DNA of 18,186 nucleotides from Verrucomicrobia bacterium UBA2460 (lineage in GTDB: Bacteria > Verrucomicrobiota > Verrucomicrobiia > Methylacidiphilales > Verrucolacustridaceae). The translations under genes were made by a program, and so were the position numbers. Within the stretch, counting starts at the first letter, position 1; each line of letters starts with the position of its first letter. Under the pieces are notes generated by a model. That model ran no database searches, was not told where the DNA came from, and saw only the letters and a program-made list of their open reading frames with translations. This document shows positions 7,693 through 15,415 of this stretch, one piece after another. The DNA lies in contig DDPU01000080.1 in the NCBI GenBank assembly GCA_002342345.1, positions 9,425-27,610 of the forward strand. Reading direction: 5' to 3'.

Positions 7693-8667
7693 TTACTTAA
7701 GACTCCATTCTAGCATTCTTTCGATGGGAATTTTGGCCTTGGCGATCACCTCGGCAGGCAACTGGACTTCAGGTGCCATATTCTCCAGGGCGGCCACGGC
7801 CTTTTCCAAAGTGTTCATTTTCATGTAACGGCATTCCGCGCAGGCACAATGGTCCGTGGGGCCGGCGAGAAACTTTTTATCCGGCATCTCCCGCCGCAAG
7901 CGATGCAGCATCCCCTCCTCCGTGACCACGATGAAAGTGTCCGCCGGGTTGTTTTTGCAGTAGGCGACCATTTTTTCCGTGGAACAGACCTCGTCGGCAA
8001 GCGCCCGCACCGCCCGGGTGCACTCGGGATGGGCCACCACCGGCGCCTCCGGATGCTCCTTGCGGATCCGGTCGATGGAGGAGGCGGTGAATTCCATGTG
8101 CACATAACAGTCCCCATCCCACAGCCGCATTTTTCGCCCCGTTTTTTGCATCACCCAATCGCCCAGATTCCGGTCCGGCAGAAAAAGGATTTCCCGGTTC
8201 GCGGGAACCCGCCGCACGATCCTCTCGGCATTGCCCGAGGTGCAGATCACGTCGCTCAGGGCCTTCACGGCCGCCGTGCAGTTCACGTAGGAGACCACAT
8301 AAAGCCCGGGATGTTTGCCCAGGTAGTCCGCCAGTTGATCCGCCGGGCAGGAGTCCGCAAGGGAACAGCCGGCGTGGAGGTCGGGCATGAGGACTTTTTT
8401 CCCAGGGTTCACGATCTTGGCCGTCTCCGCCATGAAATGAACCCCGCAAAACAGGATTACCTCCCCCTTGGCCTGCTGCGCGGCATAGCTCAGCCCCAGG
8501 GAATCACCCACGAAATCGGCCACCTCCTGGATCTCCTTTCGCTGGTAGTTGTGGGCCAGCACCACGGCTTGTTGCGTTTTTTTCAGCGCCAGGAATTTTT
8601 CCTGCAAGGAGGTCACGGACCCAGCCTGCACCTTTTTTGAACTGCAGACAAACACGGCCCGGGCCAT
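7693..8667 (-). CDS. nadA: Quinolinate synthase A
   Basis: NadA condenses iminoaspartate with dihydroxyacetone phosphate to form quinolinate, the precursor of NAD. It uses a [4Fe-4S] cluster in the cytosol. The substrate-binding motif LAHNYQ is followed by VADFVGDSL. The three expected cluster cysteines are C101 in HAGCSLAD, C187 in GDCYVH and C279 in CACAECRYM, numbered from the ATG at 8667. HPEC and the C-terminal NTLEKA segment are also typical. The frame is open upstream to 8817, but that extension is low-complexity and overlaps the divergent neighbour. The ATG at 8667 gives 324 residues. A GTG at 8616 (307 residues) fits the usual 25-residue lead before LAHNYQ and is a real alternative. 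No nadB or nadC is adjacent. Confidence 0.95.
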   Translation of the reverse strand: MARAVFVCSSKKVQAGSVTSLQEKFLALKKTQQAVVLAHNYQRKEIQEVADFVGDSLGLSYAAQQAKGEVILFCGVHFMAETAKIVNPGKKVLMPDLHAGCSLADSCPADQLADYLGKHPGLYVVSYVNCTAAVKALSDVICTSGNAERIVRRVPANREILFLPDRNLGDWVMQKTGRKMRLWDGDCYVHMEFTASSIDRIRKEHPEAPVVAHPECTRAVRALADEVCSTEKMVAYCKNNPADTFIVVTEEGMLHRLRREMPDKKFLAGPTDHCACAECRYMKMNTLEKAVAALENMAPEVQLPAEVIAKAKIPIERMLEWSLK

Positions 8668-8677
8668 TCTCGGGAAA

Positions 8678-9922
8678 GTGAAACTCGGCCTATGGCTTTG
8701 CCTGGTGTTGGCCGCAGGCCGCATCTGGGGGGAAGAGGCCACCGGAATTCCCACGGCTGCGCCAGCGCCTCCCGATTTCCTTCTGCCCCCGGAAGGTTGG
8801 GAGGGAACCTCGGCCAAGCAGTGGGCGGCAAAACTTCACCTGCCCGTCGAGTCGGAAACCCCCTTTCAGTCCAGTTACCGCTCCTACCCGCGATCCGAGT
8901 TCCGGGTGCTGGGTGCCCAGCCCCGATCCATCGCTCTGCTCGCCTCGGAAGAACGCCCTGATCAGCTCAACCTGGTCTTTGCAAACAAGGGGGATTCGGC
9001 GGGCGACGGACGGACCTGGGGTGGAACCACCCAAGCCAACGCCTCCCTCCAGGCAAAGGTTGATGCGGCCGTGGCCGCCGACGCGGACAAAATCCGGGAA
9101 GCCTTGGTCGCCATCCTGGGTAAACCCCGCCGCCAGGGATTCGGGGATTTCGGAAAAACGCGGGAAGCCGCGGAACGATGGGATCACCAGGGCACCGCTT
9201 TCCTTCTGATCGAGCAGAAGGGCGAATACACGGCCCTCCGGATCCTGCCGGCCGCCACCGCCGATGCCGGCGGGCGCTCCGGGCGGATTCCCGACGCCCA
9301 ACTGCGGGAACGGATGAAACAAAATGTTATCCACCGGGAAAACGGGGACCTGGTGATCGGCAACATTCCCATGATCGACCAGGGCCCCAAGGGATTTTGC
9401 GTGCCGGCCACCTACGCACGGGTTCTCCTTTATGCGGGAGTGCCCGCGGACCTTTACCTTTTGGCCCTCCTTGGAAAAACCGGTGTTGGCGGAGGTACCT
9501 ACGTCTCTTCGATGGAAAATTCGGTCCGGGCCCTGGCGGCGGGTTACGGGCGGACCATCACCTCGGTTTCCCCTTCCCTCGATCTACCCAAACTGGAGTC
9601 CTTTTTCGAGCGGGGCATTCCCCTGACATGGGCCCTCTGCGTCGACCGGCAGATCGACCGTGACCTGACCGAGCGACGGAAACAAAGGAGCGCCGCCGAT
9701 CCGCAAACCTGGTCGAAAAATCTCGAACCAAAGAGAAAGGCCGCCCGCAACCTTCGCGGAAATCCCCAAAACGGCCACGTTTGCCTGCTGATCGGTTGCA
9801 ACCGGAAAACCGGGGAACTGGCCACCTCGGACTCCTGGGGTCCGGAGTTTGCCGAACGCTGGATCACCGTCGAGGAAGCCCGCGCACTCTCCCAGGGTGA
9901 TCTCGGGGCGATCGTCCCCTGA
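8678..9922 (+). CDS. Secreted papain-fold cysteine peptidase-like protein (C39-like family)
   Basis: From the GTG at 8678 the 414-residue protein begins with a clear Sec signal peptide (KLGLWLCLVLAAGRIWG, ending about residue 18). A frame open further upstream would run antisense through nadA and is not preferred. Residues 40-225 form an unrecognised N-terminal region. The C-terminal 190 residues look like a papain-fold peptidase. Q235 lies six before C241 in DQGPKGFCVPAT, as in the oxyanion-hole/nucleophile pair of papain. H367 follows in NGHVCLLIG, and D385 in SDSWG, matching the NSWG-like third site. All catalytic positions are present, so activity is plausible, although the third site is Asp. 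The substrate is unknown. It is exported to the periplasm or beyond. It is transcribed away from nadA, with the two likely starts only 10 bases apart. Confidence 0.8.
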   Translation: MKLGLWLCLVLAAGRIWGEEATGIPTAAPAPPDFLLPPEGWEGTSAKQWAAKLHLPVESETPFQSSYRSYPRSEFRVLGAQPRSIALLASEERPDQLNLVFANKGDSAGDGRTWGGTTQANASLQAKVDAAVAADADKIREALVAILGKPRRQGFGDFGKTREAAERWDHQGTAFLLIEQKGEYTALRILPAATADAGGRSGRIPDAQLRERMKQNVIHRENGDLVIGNIPMIDQGPKGFCVPATYARVLLYAGVPADLYLLALLGKTGVGGGTYVSSMENSVRALAAGYGRTITSVSPSLDLPKLESFFERGIPLTWALCVDRQIDRDLTERRKQRSAADPQTWSKNLEPKRKAARNLRGNPQNGHVCLLIGCNRKTGELATSDSWGPEFAERWITVEEARALSQGDLGAIVP

Positions 9923-9965
9923 GTTGGGGGATGACAAAGGGGACGGACTGACTTAAAAATCCTTC

Positions 9966-10106
9966 ATGGACGAGGCACACACGGGCTTGGGGCTGATTTT
10001 TCTCCTCGTCGCCTTTGCGGTTTGTGGCGGCGTAGTTATCTGGCTGATCGTCTCCGAGGGCATCCGCCACACCCGGCAATCCTCGGATATTTCTCCGCAC
10101 TCCTGA
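9966..10106 (+). CDS. Possible small single-span membrane protein (46 residues)
   Basis: A short open frame starts at an ATG 43 bases after the peptidase-like gene. It encodes an N-terminal MDEAHTG, one strongly hydrophobic helix at about 8-29 (LGLIFLLVAFAVCGGVVIWLIV), and a polar tail with basic residues (EGIRHTRQSS). This suggests an N-out, C-in orientation. It ends 4 bases before the stop of the convergent GH57 gene and fills an otherwise empty gap. No Shine-Dalgarno sequence is evident. The protein is not recognised. The main support is the well-formed membrane helix and flanking charges; it could be chance. Confidence 0.35.
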   Translation: MDEAHTGLGLIFLLVAFAVCGGVVIWLIVSEGIRHTRQSSDISPHS

Positions 10107-10110
10107 TTTT

Positions 10111-13100
10111 TTACTGGCTGAGCGTTGCCTCCACCTTGAGAAAGCCGCGATTCCCGGAAGGGAAATTGGCCTGGTAGCGCCTGTATCCGGTCGGAACCCC
10201 GCTTTGGTCTTCCGCGAGCGTGGCGTTCACGGTGCCGTCAAAGGTTGAACCGAGATCGGCGGACGAGCGCACCACATAGGAGGCCCCGGAATCCCGCTGC
10301 AGAAAAACAATCCTGGTGGGATTATTGGAATCGACTTCCACCAACTTTCCGGCCGCCACGTTCGGCAAGAGGCCAAAGGCGAATTCCTGGGCGTTGGTCC
10401 ATCCGTCCCCGTCCGGATCCGCACCGGCGGTGCGTTCTCCGGGAGCAATAAAATAAAGATCCCACCAACTGTTGGGTATTCCCCCGGTGAAGGGGACGAA
10501 AATCACATCGGAGGCCAGAAGGGTGGTGACCCCGGAAGGCTGCGACTCCGCAAAAGTCATCTCCCCCACGTAAAGATTGCGCTCCGTGCCCGGCCCCGCA
10601 TTGCTGTTGTAAACCGCCAGCTGGCTGATGGCCCCGGTTCCCCCCAATGTCCCGGCGAAGGATCCCGTGCCGTTGCTGAGCGTGTATCCGTTGGATCCCG
10701 TCAGCGTGAGGGTAAGCAAAAATCCGCCGCCCGAGTAGGGCCACAGGGTGTCCCGGTTGGCGATGGCATCATCCACGGAATAGTTGTTACTGCCGCCGAT
10801 GAAGCAGAAATTCAACCGGTTCGACCCGGTAGCATTCGCCAGGGCCAAGCCCACGCGCGCCCCGTTATCGATCCAGTTGTTGTCAAAACGCAGGGTCAGC
10901 ACGTCGCCCGTTTTCATCGGGCTCGGAAGATTTCTGCTGGCGCGGGCGGACCCTCCGTTGTTCGCGTACATTCCGAACCCGTTGGCCGCCCCCACGTTCA
11001 TGTTGGTGTGGCTGGAATCCGCACGGAAGAAACCTGCCGCACCGCTGCTGCTCAAGCTCCAGGCCCCGAAACCGGTTCCGCCGGAGGAACCGTTCGTCCA
11101 GTTGGCCGAATAACCGCTGTTGGTGGCACTATCGCTTCCGGTCAGGACGCTGGACTGGGCATATTCCGCAGTGAAGGTGATCCGGTTTGTTCCGACCGCC
11201 AGGGAGAGGTCATTGCTCCACGCCCACCCGGACGAATTGGTCTGCCCGGTGAAGGAAATGGATCCCGTGTTTCCGTTGAGCGAGTTGCTCCAACGCAAGC
11301 CGTTGGTCAGGCCCAGGCCGGCCTGCCCGCGGTAAGGGTAGGAGGAGTTGGTTGTGGTCACGGATAAGGCGGGGCTGGCCAGACGCAGGGAGAAATTCGG
11401 GACGGCCTCAAAATAAGTGGTGGCAAAAACCGGCAGGGACGGGGCGGAGCTTCCCGCCAGGTTATCCGCCGTCACCGTGTAGCGGTAGGTTGTGTCCGGC
11501 TGACCACCGGTGTCCAGATAGCTGGTTCCGGTGACGGAGGCAATCGGGTCACTGCCCCGATAGACCGTATATCCCGATGCCGTTGCCGCCGGGTTCCAGC
11601 TGAGCGAGACCGCATTGGTGGCCACTGCCTGCGCCGCCAACCCCGTGGGAACGGCGGGAGGGCTGGTGGGGGGAGTGTTGGTGACGGAGAATTTATAATC
11701 CGCCCCGCCATTGTTATCCCAAGGATTCAGCCCGTTGACATTAAAGACCATGGCAAGGTTGGTGGCACCCGACGGCACCGAGTACGTGTATTTCCAGGCC
11801 GATCCGTCCTTGGTCATGGGAACCCCCGGCACGGCGGTCCAATTGGCCCCGTTGTACCCATGGTGAATGTTCACCGAGGCTCCGGAGGCCAAGGTACCCG
11901 TGTAGGTGATGGTCACCGGTTGCCCCGCCACGGGCGGCGAGGGGCTGGTCGTGACAGGTCCGGCCGGGACACCTCCGGCGCCCCCTCCTCCCCCGCCCGC
12001 GGCATCATCCGCGACAAAAACGTGCTGGATGTCCGATCGGCTGACATTGCCGCGGGCATCGGTCGCCTCGATGTAGTAATCAAAAAGGTTGTTCCGGAAG
12101 TCCGGAAAACTGGAGTTGTCGATGCGGGCAAAATAGTAATCCGCCACCACCGGGGAAACCGCCTGGCTGAAATACTGGATTTGGGAGTTGTTGGCGGCCG
12201 CCGTCAGGGCGGCCGCGGTGGCCGGCAGGACCCGCTTGGTCATGGGAATGGAAACCCAGGCCCCCACCTCGTTGGTGTTCCACCCGAGGGCAGCCGGGTT
12301 GTAGACCTCGTTGACCTTGCTGGCGAGGGAGTTGGTCCCATCGTTGTCCTTGCGGATCTTCAGAACGATGTTGGTGACCCCGGAAACGTCGTAGGCAAAA
12401 GTCCAGACATAGAATTCGGAGTTCATCTTTTTCAGGAAGCTCGTGTTTCCCCCGGGAATGGAATTGAACCAGCCGAACGTGTAGCCGCCGGGATTGTAAG
12501 GAAACCGCTGGGGCTTGAAGACCGTGGGAGGAGTCTGGTCGTTGGTCGCCCGGCGCGTGCTGACATAGGTGTTCAGCAGTTCATGGGCCCGCCGCGTGGC
12601 GAGGGAGGTTTTGATCTCATCGTCGTTGCCCAGGCCTCCATAGTAGTTGAACCCCGAGTCCAGGCCGGCGAGGTAAATATGCCAGGCCCGCTCCGCCAGG
12701 TTGGGATTGCTGTAGGTTCTGCTGTTCAGATTGTCGTAAGGATCCTGGATCTTCCATGCCTGCACCGAGCCCCCTTCCGAGATCGTCATCTGCTCGGCTG
12801 TTTGGCACCAGTTGGCCCCGGCGATCACCGGCGCCCAGCTGTAGAATTTGGTGGAAAATCCGGGAGTCTCGATGTCGATCTGGGTGTTGTAGACCCGGTT
12901 GGTGGCGTTGGCATTGGCGACGGGGGGCTCCACCCATTTGAGAAAATAAGGGGATCCATAGTCAGTTTCCGGAAAAATCCAGGCGCCGTCCTCGATATGA
13001 ACCACCCCCGCGGCCGCCCCGTACTGGTTGACGAAGTCCTGGATGGCCACGCCGGGATAGGTCCCGTTGTTCATCAACCCGGGGGCGTCCCCATCCCAGG

Positions 13101-14232
13101 AGGAGGATCCCCCGCCCCAGGCGTTGTCACCGTCCGTGGCCGGCAGAACGATGCAGGGACGAGCCGGATCGTTGGCGTACGGGGCGATATTTCCATCGAT
13201 CAAACCTTTCTGCCATCCGGAATAGCCCGCTTTGTAGCTTTGAATGTCATCCGAAGGCACCAGCACGATGGTTTTTTCCACGCCGGTTTCGGGATTCACA
13301 TACTGGGCCTTGTGCAGCTGGTAGGCGTAGGGGGCGTGGTTCCAGGCGGTTTCCCCGACATTACCCGTGCCAAACCACCACGCCCCCCCGGTGGCACTGC
13401 CTAGTTGATCCGCTGCGTTGGGTGGACTGGAAAAGATTTTCCAGCTGTTGGCCTCGGGGGCGGTGTAGGCCGGATTTCCCATGTAAGCGGGCAGGGTTCG
13501 GCTCAAATGGTGGCTGGCCACGATCGTCCATTGATACCCCTCGTCGGCAAGCACATCGATCATGTGACGGGAAAAGGCCATTTCCGTCGGGAAAAACCCC
13601 TTGGAATGGTTGGTCGGACTGCCGGTATTCCAGGCCTTGGAGTAGGCCTCCTTGAAAATCTGGATTTCCTTGCGGAAAACCTCCTTTGGCAAAACCGCCC
13701 CCAGGGAGTGGTGGTAGGTGAATCCGACAAGGTCCAACTTCCGGCTGCCGCCGGATGTGATCCAGTTCCTGGCCTCGCGGTTTCCGTTCCACCATCCCGA
13801 CCCGTAACCCAGGGAATTGGCCGCCCCTAGGCTGGCCACATTGTTGATGAGGGAACCGGAATAGCTCATCGCATAACCGCCGCTGCCAACATTGGCCAAG
13901 GAGTTGCGGGGACCGCTCTGATAGGCGTTGACCCTGTCCCCCACGCTGAAAATGGCGGAAAGATCGTTTTCCGGATGGGCAACGCCGGAATCATAAAGTT
14001 GCCCAGGCTTCAGAAGGATGGAATCCTGCGCAAACTGAACCCTTTCCGCTTGCGGGTTCGTGCTCCATTCGGGCCAATAGATGGGTTGGTGATTATGCCA
14101 GAAACGGCTGACGAAAACGTTCCCCCCCCAGCTCTCCTCGGGCGGGAAAATCATCAAAAAGACCGCCCCCAAAAGCAACAGCGGACAAACCCGACCGAAT
14201 CGCCTACCTAAAGAATGAAGCCTCAAACCCAT
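10111..14232 (-). CDS. Large secreted glycoside hydrolase family 57 protein with starch-binding CBM25 and fibronectin III domains
   Basis: A 1373-residue exported protein, probably an alpha-glucan (starch/glycogen) hydrolase or transferase of family GH57. A signal peptide spans about 1-37 (hydrophobic VCPLLLLGAVFLMIF). The GH57 barrel runs from about 40 to 560. The diagnostic HNHQP is at 46-50, FTYHHSLGAVLP follows, the likely nucleophile E217 is in GFFPTEMAF, and the likely acid/base region is DGDN at 367-370. An Ig-like beta domain follows (about 568-742), then a poly-glycine linker. A CBM25-type starch-binding domain lies at about 758-851 with W.AVPGVPM and NPWDNNGGADY motifs, then a fibronectin III domain at 858-938. 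A serine/asparagine/glycine-rich beta region, a calcium-binding DPDGDGWTNAQEF segment near 1272, and a small C-terminal beta domain complete it. The start is the ATG at 14232. A TTG at 14298 would add 22 residues ahead of a less convincing signal peptide. Confidence 0.85.
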   Translation of the reverse strand: MGLRLHSLGRRFGRVCPLLLLGAVFLMIFPPEESWGGNVFVSRFWHNHQPIYWPEWSTNPQAERVQFAQDSILLKPGQLYDSGVAHPENDLSAIFSVGDRVNAYQSGPRNSLANVGSGGYAMSYSGSLINNVASLGAANSLGYGSGWWNGNREARNWITSGGSRKLDLVGFTYHHSLGAVLPKEVFRKEIQIFKEAYSKAWNTGSPTNHSKGFFPTEMAFSRHMIDVLADEGYQWTIVASHHLSRTLPAYMGNPAYTAPEANSWKIFSSPPNAADQLGSATGGAWWFGTGNVGETAWNHAPYAYQLHKAQYVNPETGVEKTIVLVPSDDIQSYKAGYSGWQKGLIDGNIAPYANDPARPCIVLPATDGDNAWGGGSSSWDGDAPGLMNNGTYPGVAIQDFVNQYGAAAGVVHIEDGAWIFPETDYGSPYFLKWVEPPVANANATNRVYNTQIDIETPGFSTKFYSWAPVIAGANWCQTAEQMTISEGGSVQAWKIQDPYDNLNSRTYSNPNLAERAWHIYLAGLDSGFNYYGGLGNDDEIKTSLATRRAHELLNTYVSTRRATNDQTPPTVFKPQRFPYNPGGYTFGWFNSIPGGNTSFLKKMNSEFYVWTFAYDVSGVTNIVLKIRKDNDGTNSLASKVNEVYNPAALGWNTNEVGAWVSIPMTKRVLPATAAALTAAANNSQIQYFSQAVSPVVADYYFARIDNSSFPDFRNNLFDYYIEATDARGNVSRSDIQHVFVADDAAGGGGGGAGGVPAGPVTTSPSPPVAGQPVTITYTGTLASGASVNIHHGYNGANWTAVPGVPMTKDGSAWKYTYSVPSGATNLAMVFNVNGLNPWDNNGGADYKFSVTNTPPTSPPAVPTGLAAQAVATNAVSLSWNPAATASGYTVYRGSDPIASVTGTSYLDTGGQPDTTYRYTVTADNLAGSSAPSLPVFATTYFEAVPNFSLRLASPALSVTTTNSSYPYRGQAGLGLTNGLRWSNSLNGNTGSISFTGQTNSSGWAWSNDLSLAVGTNRITFTAEYAQSSVLTGSDSATNSGYSANWTNGSSGGTGFGAWSLSSSGAAGFFRADSSHTNMNVGAANGFGMYANNGGSARASRNLPSPMKTGDVLTLRFDNNWIDNGARVGLALANATGSNRLNFCFIGGSNNYSVDDAIANRDTLWPYSGGGFLLTLTLTGSNGYTLSNGTGSFAGTLGGTGAISQLAVYNSNAGPGTERNLYVGEMTFAESQPSGVTTLLASDVIFVPFTGGIPNSWWDLYFIAPGERTAGADPDGDGWTNAQEFAFGLLPNVAAGKLVEVDSNNPTRIVFLQRDSGASYVVRSSADLGSTFDGTVNATLAEDQSGVPTGYRRYQANFPSGNRGFLKVEATLSQ

Positions 14233-14404
14233 TAGTAGCACTAACCTACAGGCAAATCGCGGATTTTCTACTGGTTTGTTGGGTTTTAAACAATTCAACA
14301 GAAGGATTTTGTCCCACTTTCTAGGCTGAATTGTGTTTTTACATAAAATTTTTAATTGACCCCATCGGGACTACTTATAGAAAGACTTCAACACAATAAA
14401 TTGT
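14233..14404. other. AT-rich divergent intergenic region between the GH57 gene and nrdR
   Basis: About 170 bases of mostly AT-rich sequence separate two divergently transcribed genes and must carry both promoters. On the plus strand it holds a candidate promoter and an NrdR-box-like site, listed separately. On the minus strand I found no promoter with good spacing for the GH57 gene. An ATTGTGT half-site at 14330-14336 matches one arm of the NrdR-like palindrome. If the GH57 protein starts at the TTG at 14298, the gap shrinks to 106 bases. Confidence 0.5.
14356..14383 (+). promoter_or_regulatory. Candidate promoter of nrdR
   Basis: TTGACC (14356-14361) is a five-of-six match to a -35 box. TAGAAA (14378-14383) is a weaker -10 with a 16-base spacer. 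TATAGA two bases earlier is a better hexamer, but gives a spacer of only 14. Initiation would fall close to the palindrome at 14391, consistent with repression by a protein bound there. This is a reading by eye and is uncertain. Confidence 0.3.
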
Positions 14405-14406
14405 AT
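14391..14406. promoter_or_regulatory. NrdR-box-like palindrome at the nrdR start
   Basis: ACACAATAAATTGTAT is a 16-base near-perfect inverted repeat: arms ACACAAT and ATTGTAT, one mismatch, two central bases. Its core CAATAAATTG matches nine of ten positions of the known NrdR-box core CWATATATWG. It overlaps the first two bases of the nrdR ATG, so bound NrdR could block transcription or initiation of its own gene. A second full box at the usual one-to-three helical-turn spacing is not obvious; only a half-site is seen at 14330. Confidence 0.5.
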
Positions 14407-14857
14407 GAAATGCCCAAAATGCAATACCGACCAAGATAAGGTCATAGATTCCCGGCCTTGGAAGGACGGCGCGGTGATCCGGAGGAGAAGGGAATGCCTT
14501 TCCTGCGATTACCGCTTCACGACTTACGAGGAAATCGAGCGGGAAGACCTCCGGGTTGTCAAAAGAGACGGTCGTTATGAGAGCTTTGACCGCAAAAAGA
14601 TCATCGGCGGTTTTTTCAAGGCCTGCGAGAAACGCCCGGTTAACCCGGATTGGATAGAAAAAACAACCGACAATCTGATCGAGGAACTGGAACAAAAATA
14701 CGGCCGCGAGATCCCCACCACTGCCATCGGGGAAAAGATCATGGATGCCCTCAAAAGGATGGATGAGGTCGCCTACGTCCGTTTTGCCTCGGTGTACCGC
14801 CAATTCCGGGATGCCCGGGATTTCGTCAGCGAGGTGAGAAGCCTAGGTGGACGCTAA
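14405..14857 (+). CDS. nrdR: Transcriptional repressor NrdR
   Basis: NrdR represses ribonucleotide reductase genes when its ATP-cone senses high dATP, binding NrdR boxes through an N-terminal zinc ribbon. The 150-residue length is typical. The zinc ribbon uses C3 and C6 (MKCPKC) and C31 and C34 (CLSCDYRFTTYE), with the basic segment RRRRE between them. The ATP-cone spans about 49-139, beginning VVKRDGRYESFDRKKI and ending VRFASVYRQF. The ATG at 14405 begins directly at the zinc ribbon, so the start is secure, although no Shine-Dalgarno is visible. The gene may be leaderless or depend on its AT-rich leader. The palindrome overlapping its start suggests autoregulation. No nrdA, nrdB, nrdD or nrdJ lies in this window. 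Confidence 0.96.
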   Translation: MKCPKCNTDQDKVIDSRPWKDGAVIRRRRECLSCDYRFTTYEEIEREDLRVVKRDGRYESFDRKKIIGGFFKACEKRPVNPDWIEKTTDNLIEELEQKYGREIPTTAIGEKIMDALKRMDEVAYVRFASVYRQFRDARDFVSEVRSLGGR

Positions 14858-15407
14858 CCCCGCTCCCCTCCGTTCCCTCCCCCTGGTCGCAAACCCCGGG
14901 GGCAAATCCACCCGCCTGGATGAAGCCTGGCTGGTGCTTTCCCTGGAAAAGGCGGCTTTGCGGGCCGGTCACCGGGAATGGCCCCTTGCCCGGGAAGTGG
15001 CCCGCGCCGTGCTCCACTACCTCCGCCATGATTTCATCCGTCCGGTGATTGAACAGGAGACCCTGGAAATGATTCTGCGCCGATCCCTCGCGGGAATCGG
15101 ATGCCCCGCCATCGCCCGCCACTTTGAACTGGCCTCCTCGGCCCCCTCGATCAACCTCGCCGCCCTTGCGCAGGAATCCCCTCTCGAGATTGTCTTTTTC
15201 CAGAGACTTGCCTCCCTCGTGGATGAAAAGGTTTCCTCCCTCTCCTCTGTCCTTCGGCTGGAGGGGCTTCGCAACTGTGTTCTCCAGCTCTCCGGTCGCT
15301 CCTCCTGGAGATCCTCCTGCCAGCACCTCAACGACGAGATTGTCTGTTTTATCCGCGCCCGGGCCAGGGCCTTCGCCCCCCACCTTCTCGAACTCACCAT
15401 CTGGTAA
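14847..15407 (+). CDS. Unknown protein overlapping nrdR, possible degenerate ATP-cone
   Basis: A 186-residue protein that I do not recognise. It starts at a GTG inside the end of nrdR (11-base overlap), which implies translational coupling. There is no signal peptide or membrane helix. Residues 12-95 follow the layout of the NrdR ATP-cone by eye. They show a short V.N.GG start, a helix ending SLEKAALRA (compare GGFFKACEK), a middle helix ending HYLRHDF, and ETLEMILRRSLAGIG...IARHFE (compare AIGEKIMDALKRM...YVRFASVYRQF). The typical KRDG lysine/arginine are absent, so nucleotide binding is doubtful. The second half is helical with three cysteines at 144, 158 and 167 and a conserved-looking WRSSCQHLNDEIV segment. 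The overlap and position suggest a role with NrdR, but function is not established. It lies 8 bp before the HIT gene. Confidence 0.8.
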   Translation: MDANPAPLRSLPLVANPGGKSTRLDEAWLVLSLEKAALRAGHREWPLAREVARAVLHYLRHDFIRPVIEQETLEMILRRSLAGIGCPAIARHFELASSAPSINLAALAQESPLEIVFFQRLASLVDEKVSSLSSVLRLEGLRNCVLQLSGRSSWRSSCQHLNDEIVCFIRARARAFAPHLLELTIW

Positions 15408-15415
15408 GAGGCGCC

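Noticed and set aside
9916..9935. Hairpin at the end of the peptidase-like gene
   Set aside because: The TCCCC/GGGGA stem is only five base pairs with no T-run, which is too weak to call a terminator.
11860..13404. 514-codon open frame on the plus strand
   Set aside because: It is antisense to the GH57 gene, whose frame shows continuous domain structure. The antisense product is Gly/Val/Arg-rich and unlike any family.
14847..15407. NusB for the gene after nrdR
   Set aside because: NusB often follows nrdR and is of similar size, but the NusB signatures are absent, so the name was not applied.
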